NCBI GenBank assembly: GCA_015499995.1
Contig: JADNRV010000020.1
Coordinates: 186,001-250,000, forward strand
DNA from: Flammula alnicola
Lineage: Eukaryota; Basidiomycota; Agaricomycetes; Agaricales; Strophariaceae
Length of the DNA: 64,000 nt
Direction: 5' to 3'
Part shown: positions 55,586 to 64,000 of the stretch, piece by piece
Layout of the letters: every line of letters begins with the position of its first letter
Position numbering within the stretch: position 1 is the first letter of the stretch
Made by a program: the position numbers and the translations under genes
Notes under the pieces: generated by a model
Databases searched by the model: none
Told to the model about the DNA's origin: nothing
Seen by the model: the letters and a program-made list of their open reading frames with translations, nothing else

Positions 55586-58500
55586 ATGAATCAACATAAC
55601 CCCCCAACCGTAGGAACGGCATCTTACGACGCGCTTGCAGCCCTCCTCGGGGTCAAGGGTCCTTTGCGCCTTCTGCCGCAAGGCTCAGCACCCAAACCGC
55701 ACGTCGTACTCAAACGCGACTATTCCAGAGACGATGGCGAGGGCGGCGAAGCAACAACCAAGATTGCGCGCTTCAGTTTTATTGCTGGCAAGAAGTTCAG
55801 CATCAGCAAGGGACAACCATTGCTCTTCGCCATTGCGTGCCCCACTGACCAAGACGGCAAGACGCTTTTAAGCGACGACAACACTTTTTTGTTGGAGGGC
55901 GACCTCGCGAACGATATTGAGGGCAGTGACGAGGAAGGAGCCGACCAATCTGAAGCTGGCACGAAGGGGCGAGCAAATATCGAGGGTCTGCCGCCGAAGA
56001 TGCGGAAGAGCTATACGAGGAAGAAGGCTTACGCGAGTTTTGTTGAAAGTGAGTACTACCTTGTCATCCTACGACTTCGCCCATTTATATGATACTTTTC
56101 CGTTCTCCCAGATGAGCCCCATACCTCTCTCGGATTCGACGGATACCCTTTGAATGCCCCCACTCCACGCGTGTTCAGCTCCGCTTCAGTGCAAACGGAC
56201 CCCGCCCCATCCCCAGCACCTCACGAAATTAGCCGTACGCCACAGATACCATTATCCACCATCGAAGATACAGACAAGTCACCCGTGCAATTACCTTCGC
56301 CCGTTTCAGCAGACCACGCAAGAGAGGTTATAACGGACGGACTGGGCGAAGAAACAGATTATGTATGTTGAAGCCCCATTTATCCTATTCAATTCTTCTT
56401 CTGACGTGCTCTAGTATTCACGCTATGAACGCAGTCGCAGTCTCTCTCCAATGGAACTCAGCAGTGGAAGCTGCTCCCCAGCAAGTTCGCCAGTCGCGCT
56501 GCCGGCTGCACCACCCGAGCGACCCGCTGCTCCTCTATTTCATGATTTACTATCAGCGCACTCTGCCACCTCTACTGCCTCTGTCACCCAAACTATAGAA
56601 GATCGCGTTGCCGATCCATCTTCCCACCTGCCCGCACCGTCATCCACTTCAACAAGCGCCGCTGTCGGCGTGACTCCAATACCACAAGTACCGGACCAGG
56701 CGTCGTCGGAATTACCTTTAATCACAACTCCACCTGCCAACACGGATTCCAAGGCAAAGGGGCGTAGTGTAAAAGTCAAGCTTGATTCGGAGTTAGCTGC
56801 CAACGGAGTAGAGTCTTGGCAAGAATTGGCGCTGAAGAAAGAGCTTATAGAGGTCAGTATTTCGTTATCTCCATACACCAATAGAATCATTCTCAATAGT
56901 TCTTGCAGGCAGCAGAATGGGCGCACTCAGTGCAGAATGTCGTTGCGTCCGTACAGCACCTTGCCCACGCACGCCAAGCGGAAAACATTCCCTCTGGGCC
57001 ACGCGCTATGACCCAAATGCCACGCGTCGTACCTCAGCCCAATGGCAAACCTCAAGAACCGTCATCCGCAAACCTCTCGACGAAGCTCTCGTTGTCTGCA
57101 CCGACGTTCGTGAAAAGCACTCAATCCTCCATCAAATCCACCTGGGATGTGTCTCCTCCTGCTGCGGTCCCTTATATACCCGCTTCAACTACCTCGAATC
57201 CACTGGGCATCAGGCCGTCGTCGAGTTCGCATCTCGCGCAAAAGTCACTTCCCAAAGGACCGCGCTCTTTGGTTGGGACGACTTCGACGCCGCCGCCTCC
57301 AAAAAAGCCCGTCGTTGTCGGCGCCAAATGGACCGCTGCGCGGAGCTCAGGACCGAATATGACAAATATGTCCAATGGCGGTCTTTCGGCCTCGTCGAGC
57401 TCGTCTTCCTTATCATCGATACCCTCTTCCGCAACGCCTCCCCTCTCAACCGTCAAAGCCGGCTTGTCTCAAATTCTGCGCTATACCTCTCCCTCGCCTC
57501 CTCCGCCTCCTGAATCTGATCCGCCACCGCCTTTGCCACCTCAACCATCTGTCGCGAAGTGGAAGCGCATATCCAGCATTGGCGAAGTGACCTCGAACGC
57601 CGCCCCCAAACCGACTGTGGCAGTGCGCGAACTTATCGCTCAAGTTGAGATTAATAATCTTAAGCGACCTCTCGATTCTACGACGAAAGCATCGGATGAC
57701 AAGCAAAAATCGAATACCATCGAAGAACAGCCCGCGAAGAAAGCCAAGACTACGGATTTCACTACTACTACAGCGCCAACCCCTACAACATCTACTTCCA
57801 TTGCTGCTACTGCAGAAAAAACGTCTGCCACACCGACCACGATAGCACCGCCCGCAAAAGTTCAACTACCTCAAACAACGCCTTCATCTACTTCCAAGTC
57901 TGCCCCCACCGCCCAGAAAGGTATGAATTGTTTAACACCATCATACGATACCATCATGCTAATAATTCTGATCCTTCCTTGAATCAGTCCCACAGCCTCT
58001 TACGCATCCCTTACCCCCCAAACCCGTAGCCACGGGCTCTTCATACAGACCATCACTGAAACGGGATCGTAGTCCTGATATCTCCAGTGCCAAGAGACCA
58101 GCGCCGCGCACGGATTGGCCGGCGACGTCGCCGGTTGCTGATTATCGCCTGCAGATCGGCGCCGCGGGTGTCGAACCTGGCGTGCAGAAGATCCTGTTCA
58201 ATGAGGATGGAACTCAGGTCGCGTTGATCTGTACGTTTTGAAGTATTTCTTTATTCAGCTTTTTTGTTTACTTCTATTGGGCTTGGGATTTTGTAGGTGC
58301 GGATCGTACGCTGCGGATATGGGATAACAAGCCACCGGCAGCGGCGGAGGTCGCGAGGTTGTCGCATAACTCGGCGATCGCGTCTGCGTGTTGGATCGAC
58401 GGCAACGCGGGGGTTATGACCATGGGCGCGGATGGGATGATTTGCACGTGGACGAGGGGTGTTGTAAGTGCTTTGCTTCTTTTTTGCGTATGTCAATGAA

Positions 58501-59696
58501 ACTGATGTAGTGATTTTGTTTTTGAAGGGTAATGAGTGGAAGTTTACGAAATTGCTTACGGTACCTGAAGTGCCTTCGACAGAGGTGCCGTTCTGCATTG
58601 CGTATGTGAAGGATCGGATTGCGGTGTCGATGCCGTCTGGGGTCAAAGTGTGGCTGTTGATATCTGGTCAGTCTTCTCCTTTGTTCGAGGTCGGCGAGAC
58701 TGACCACACTACTTTTGGTAGGTACCTGGCAGCAGCAGAGGGAGATTGCTCGTTCTGGTGTTACTGCGATTAAGTTTGTGCAGGACGGAAACGCGCTCAT
58801 TGGTGGTTGCCGCGATGGCGTAATGTGAGTATTGTTATTTCCGTCAACTTTCTTATACACACATTGACATTTGATTCCAGGTGGTATTGTGAAGTTCCAA
58901 ACGGAACCCTTCGAGTGCACGCGTTCTTGTCGCAGAAACCAATGTGAGTTGAATATTCCAAAATTTCTGGTGTTCATCGACTGATGAATATATACAAGTA
59001 TCTCGATCGACATCCATCCAACTGGACTTTATCTGTTGGTTGCGCAAGAGGGCGGAAAGGCCCATCTCGTCACGATGAAGCCTAACGAAAATAAGGGCAA
59101 CATTGAGCGCACGTACACGTCCGAGAAGATCCAGTCGATGTCGATGACTCAGAAGGGATTTCCTGCTATCTTCGCCACGAAGGGACAGGCTGTATTGTAT
59201 GGCACAGTCAACGGGTGCGCTCTTGTGTGGGACAGGAAGAAAGGGATGATTGTGTATGGGCTCAAGCACCCAGAAGGTGAGAGACAGATTTTTTGCGCGC
59301 TTTCCCACAGTCCTCCGTGAGCGCGGGTGTGGGCGTGGGCCGTCGGATTTCAGTGCTGATTCCCATCTTTTTCATTTTCTCTTTTGTGTTAATTAAGGTG
59401 ACCCTGTCCAAGCGGCTGCTGTGAGTCGTCGGCATGGTATTTTCCGCAGAAACTCCGCTGATCGCATGCTTCGCAGACTTTTGACGGGCGTCCTGGCGTG
59501 GAAGGCTGGATGATTACTGGAACGAAGGAAGGTCGCTTGTTTTGGTGGCCTCAGCCTGTCGCGGCTGCTCCGAGTCATAGCGCGAGTAGTGCTGGCACAC
59601 GTATGTTTAGTTTTGGCTATTTTCGATGCGATGCTGACGACCTGTTCTTTTGCAGCTGACGACTCGCAGCGAAAACGTCAAAAAGTCGCGTCATGA
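55586..59696 (+). CDS. WD40-repeat protein with long Pro/Ser/Thr-rich N-terminal half
   Basis: The start chosen is the ATG at 55586 (MNQHNPPTVGTASYDALAAL); an in-frame ATG at 55487 would add a less conserved lead. A first conserved block ends in LPPKMRKSYTRKKAYASFVE. Then come several hundred low-complexity residues (SSSSSSSLSSIPSS, PPPPPESDPPPPLPPQP, TTTTAPTPTTSTS). The C-terminal third holds WD40 blades in separate exons: ADRTLRIWDNKPP, ASACWIDGNAGVMTMGADGM then ICTWTRGV, FVQDGNALIGGCRDGVMWYC, ISIDIHPTGLYLLVAQEGGK and GTVNGCALVWDRKKGMIVYG, ending in KRQKVAS at 59694-59696. The basic end may be a nuclear signal. WD40 proteins are scaffolds; the partner is unknown. Confidence 0.8.
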
Positions 59697-60452
59697 ACTC
59701 GTCTCGTGATATCATTTTTTCTTGTTGGTGTGGTATATTAACAACGGTATTCTATCTAGTATTTGTACAGGACACGATATGATAGATTTTGGGCTCTTAA
59801 TTAGTGTACGATGATAACTTATGTTGTGTTATTTTTGCTGTATAGTTGTCGAATGTTGTCATTATAATTTAGGGGCAATGAAACACGAATATGAAATATT
59901 GTTGATGTGTATTTGTGAATATGCCACGGACAGGGCCGTTGTGGTTTACACCTGCGATCAAGTCGTTGCAACCAACCCCTTCAGACCAGTTCAGACCGTC
60001 AGCGACAGTCAATTCCTCAACCAGTCCATTCAGAACAAACAACAATCCTCCTTGTGCGCCTCGTGTCCCCGCTTTTTCGCCCTTTTTAGCTCACTTCTTA
60101 TCCCCACAGTTTAATCCTCGCGATATCAGGTTGCCTGCACGCTCTAGACACCGCCCGCACAACCTCGCAGTCCATTCTATCGTACCACCTTTCACCCTCC
60201 AACCCCATCTTCGCAGTTTCTCGTTGATCTTCCATCTCTGCCCTCTCAGCAGACCAGTGAGTCTCGTGTTTCACGTCTTTTCTTGCCCTCTGCTCCTCCT
60301 ATGAGACACAGCCACGAGGCGCTGTTGCCACGCCGCACAGGCGTGCAGGCGATAAGGAATTGTAGCGAAAGGCGTGGTCTATGGATGCGTGCTAACAATC
60401 TCTGCACAGGAAACGTATCAACCCACGAGCAAAGCTTTAGACATTCGTCAAC
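59697..60452. other. Intergenic and 5' leader of CDC42
   Basis: The distal part has no gene. The proximal part contains a probable 5'-UTR intron of CDC42 at 60257-60409 (GTGAGTCTCG donor, GCTAAC branch point at 60391, CACAG acceptor). Confidence 0.5.
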
Positions 60453-61284
<832 letters not shown>

Positions 61285-62118
61285 GAACGACCCTTAACGA
61301 CTAGGACTACCGCCTTTCTACATTATGCTTGTCACTCACGAATCAACCCTCACGCCACGACCTGGTTATATATCCGACATTGCCTATTTCTCTCCTTTTT
61401 CTGTGTGTGTGCGTGCCTCTCTTATCTGCTACTAGTTAACACAGACGTATCTTCTTCGATTCATCTTTGATATGGAGTTAGAGTCTGTCTGTCTTCTTTT
61501 CTTTTCTTTCTTGAAACATTCGGATCTTCTTTGCCATTGCTTGATGGATGGAATGACCCCCCAATCAACATGGCGTGAGGTAATAGTCAGCCACTCAGTA
61601 TCAAAACCTAGTTCGTGGCGAAATGGAGACTTAATTTTGCGATATTCGGGTCTTTGAACCAATACTATTGAAGACCCATAACACTTTGAAAAAATAACGT
61701 TTTTTTAGACTTAATCCCATCTCTTCCCGCAATTGGGCATGAGACTAGTGTTTTTGATCATGGTCTTTTTTCACGTCAGAGCAACCGCTCATCGTGAAAT
61801 GGCGTACAATTGTACGTCGATGCTCTTAACCCCTGGCCGGATCATCTCTATGGATGAGATTGATATCTCGTATTGTCAAAAAAAGAAAGAAAGGTCCACA
61901 AAAAGGAAATCACAAGCGGTCATATAAAATAACGAAAGACAAAAATAACGAAAGATAAAAATAAAAGGCAAGGCGGAAGGGGGAGAAACACTGCAATGTC
62001 GAAGAAAAGGTGTCGAAGTTGGGAAATACGATCAGTTTCCTGTTGCAGTTCGTTGATTAGCTTGTCTTTGCTTAAAGCCGAGAAGTAGAAATACTTACCG
62101 GTAGGTACCTGATGAACA
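61285..62118. other. 3' flanks of convergent genes
   Basis: No gene is seen. A small direct repeat (ataacgaaagacaaaa, then ataacgaaagataaaa) lies at 61929-61961. Confidence 0.45.
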
Positions 62119-62673
62119 TCAGGCATGCACGCTGGTAACCTTAACAGATACGTCGGAAGGCGAAGCCATACCGACGATGGAAGCGGGCAAAGCCACAAGT
62201 TCGCGGCCCTTCACCGATGCGACGGCAGCGGTGGACTTGGTGAGGTCTATCTCGGGAATAATGCCCCTAGGAACCGCAGTAAGTGAGGGCTGGACCGCAA
62301 GGTTGGCAATGTCGGTCCGCTCAGCGCGCGAGGCCCGGGGATTAAGGCTACCACTAGTACCAGCGATGGACAGCTTCATGGGGTCCACCGACGCGACGAT
62401 GGCGACGCTGAGGTTGGCGAGGTTGTCCGCAGGCGCAGGCGCAGACGCATCCCGGAAAGCAGGCAGGGGACTCGCAGCTTGCCTTCTCCTCTTCGTAGGC
62501 ACAGCAGCCCGCATGTCGAACTGCTTCAGCGTCTTGGTGCCGGTGACAATGTTCTGTATGTCTCGTCTTTCGAGCGACCTTCGGGAACGCCATGTGGGCT
62601 TGGATGAGACACCCGCGAAGAGCGCGAAGAGTGAGATGAAGACGATCAAGCGGGTGAACATAGGCGTGAACAT
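62119..62673 (-). CDS. Small secreted protein with dibasic processing sites
   Basis: A single exon of 184 residues from ATG at 62673 to stop at 62119-62121. MFTPMFTRLIVFISLFALFA followed by GVSSKP is a clear signal peptide, with cleavage probably after GVSS. Next come dibasic or polybasic sites WRSRRSLERR and PTKRRRQAA, typical Kex2 targets. The rest is Ala/Val/Ser-rich, with a repeated theme of VAS...P plus short hydrophobic strands (VAIVASVDPMKLSIAGTSGS, VASVKGRELVALPASIV). Mature Cys residues are absent, so it is not a disulfide-rich effector. Candidate roles are a secreted peptide precursor or a cell-wall protein; neither is shown. A TATA box lies about 160 nt upstream. Confidence 0.65.
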   Translation of the reverse strand: MFTPMFTRLIVFISLFALFAGVSSKPTWRSRRSLERRDIQNIVTGTKTLKQFDMRAAVPTKRRRQAASPLPAFRDASAPAPADNLANLSVAIVASVDPMKLSIAGTSGSLNPRASRAERTDIANLAVQPSLTAVPRGIIPEIDLTKSTAAVASVKGRELVALPASIVGMASPSDVSVKVTSVHA

Positions 62674-63278
62674 GGCGATGACTGGGAAAGTGGGGGTGGT
62701 ATAAACGAGGGTGATATAAACGAGGGTGGTTGAGGTCGTTTAAGTCTTCGAAACTTCGAATGTGCCGGGTTGACAAGGCAGTGGAGTTGTGCAGAGCAGA
62801 ACTAAAGAATTAGGGAGAGAAGAGGGGGGCTTATATATCCCCGAGGCTGACACGAAAGGCAGAGGAGACCATTTCGAATGAAGCTTGAGTCAGCCATCTC
62901 GCCATAATATTCCGGGTGGTTGACAGTTCTTGGATGCAAGTCAGCAATTTGAAGGCTTTAAAAGTCGATTGGGCCGGGTCAGCCTCCTAGGCTCTGTCGG
63001 GATACATTCCTGTTATCTTCTAGCCAGCCGCCACAGAGTGAAAAAATTCGAGGAAAAGATTCTTTGCAAACAGCATTTTGAGCATTAGGGTCAACATATG
63101 AGTTTCAAGTTGAGCGTTCCGATGCAGTTCGTTCTCGGAAGTTTCTTCCAAATTAAGAGTGCAAGAAGCCAACAACCCCAGAACCAAGCAGTCGCAAATA
63201 AAGTTTCTCGAGAGACGTTGTCACTTGTGACGTTGTTGGACTTGGCCATCGACATTTTCTAACACTCGCTTTGCTTTC
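62674..63278. other. Divergent intergenic region
   Basis: A 16-17 nt tandem duplication (tataaacgagggtg twice) lies just upstream of the secreted-protein gene at 62700-62728. No gene is seen. Confidence 0.4.
62829..62841 (-). promoter_or_regulatory. Probable TATA box of the secreted-protein gene
   Basis: GGATATATAAGC on the minus strand, about 160 nt upstream of the ATG at 62673. Confidence 0.45.
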
Positions 63279-64000
63279 ATGTCTCGACCACAAGATGATA
63301 GGAATCAGGAGGCTACTGTATATTTGGTAAGTGGCTCATTTCTACCACGTATACCAACGAAACCAACCAAGATTGCTAGGGAAACCTTGACGAGCGATGC
63401 ACAGACGCGTTAGTATGGGAATTGATGCTGCAGGCAGGCCCGGTCGGTACGTTGGAGGCCTCTGATGGTTTTGACAACTCTCTTATCTGTTAATCCGTGC
63501 AGTGAACGTGCATTTACCCAAGGACCGTATTTCAATGGCGCACCAAGGGTACGGTTTTTGCGAGTTCTTGACAGAAGAGGATGCAGAATACGCATGTAAG
63601 ATCATGAATCAAATTAAACTATGGGGTAAACCTATTCGGGTTAACAAGGTTCGTCCACAGGTTCTTCTGGATGCTATGGTTTTGTGTCTATATGCTGTCG
63701 TAGCCGATGGCCTGTATCTTTCATGTTGGCCTAATTGCTAATGACGCCTCTCAATGATAGGCCTCCTCGGATAAAAAGCAATTGGACGTTGGAGCGAATC
63801 TGTTCATTGGTAATCTGGATGAGAACGTGGACGAGAGACTGCTGTACGATACATTCAGTGCCTTCGGAATTATGGCAACAACGGCCAAGGTACGTGCCTT
63901 GCCTCCTCCTCTCTTCAAAATCTCACTATGCCGGCATAGATTGCCCGCGACCCAACCTCAGGGACTTCAAAAGGCTACGGCTTCGTGTCGTACACGGACT
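63279..64000 (+). CDS. HSH49: SF3b subunit 4 (Hsh49/SAP49), 5' part
   Basis: ATG at 63279 ([20 protein letters not shown]). The first RRM is split by introns: [20 protein letters not shown] is RNP2, [20 protein letters not shown] is RNP1. After KPIRVNK an intron leads to the second [23 protein letters not shown], then [20 protein letters not shown] at the window edge. Spacing of the two RRMs matches SF3B4/Hsh49, a subunit of the SF3b complex of the U2 snRNP that contacts pre-mRNA near the branch site. The Pro-rich C-terminal part lies outside the window. Confidence 0.93.

Noticed and set aside
57645..57865. Minus-strand Cys/Arg-rich frame opposite the WD40 gene
   Set aside because: Antisense of the low-complexity Thr/Ala/Pro-rich exon; composition is an artefact.

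Overview
This is a nuclear window from a filamentous fungus, almost certainly a mushroom-forming basidiomycete (Agaricomycetes). The genes are split by many short introns (about 36-80 nt, GT...AG). The recognisable families also point there: cerato-platanin, FunK1 kinase, multi-copy F-box proteins, an ADP1-type ABCG transporter with an EGF-like ectodomain, and Dicer. I cannot name the species. Intron-bearing gene models were built by eye, so inner exon borders are approximate unless stated.

Layout. 1-4 kb: the 5' end of a Ser/Pro-rich protein leaving the window (-), an MCP1-like membrane protein (+) and a four-exon unknown protein (-). 4.3-15.6 kb: a fluid accessory zone with an F-box-like gene, a tandem pair of a small four-exon gene, a transposase fragment lying between the pair, a decayed membrane-protein gene, a decayed FunK1 kinase and a membrane protein of unknown family. 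16-22.5 kb: an F-box/LRR-like gene with a frame break, a large F-box gene and a senescence/spartin-domain protein. 23.5-32.1 kb: conserved genes, namely an FG-GAP membrane protein of the T-cell immunomodulatory protein (TIP/ITFG1) family, a cerato-platanin, an ADP1-like ABC transporter and the copper chaperone Cox17.

32.8-38 kb: a second accessory zone that repeats elements of the first (a third copy of the small four-exon gene, a second membrane-protein relic and a decayed copy of the F-box-like gene). 38.5-50.1 kb: a conserved basidiomycete protein with a poly-Glu tail, an F-box protein, an unknown 239-residue protein, a phosducin-like protein, a full Dicer and a carboxymuconolactone decarboxylase-like protein. 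50.6-54.8 kb: an F-box/LRR-like gene and a decayed paralogue of the 17.7-kb F-box gene. 55.6-64 kb: a Pro/Ser-rich WD40 protein, Cdc42, a small secreted protein with dibasic sites, and the start of the SF3b subunit 4 (Hsh49) gene, cut by the window edge.

The housekeeping genes do not form a pathway. The main internal signal is duplication and decay. Seven F-box or F-box-like genes and pseudogenes, three copies of an unrecognised small gene, two relics of one membrane-protein family and a kinase pseudogene sit in two zones about 25 kb apart that share the same elements. RNA silencing is represented by the Dicer, which shares a 423-bp divergent promoter region with the phosducin-like gene.
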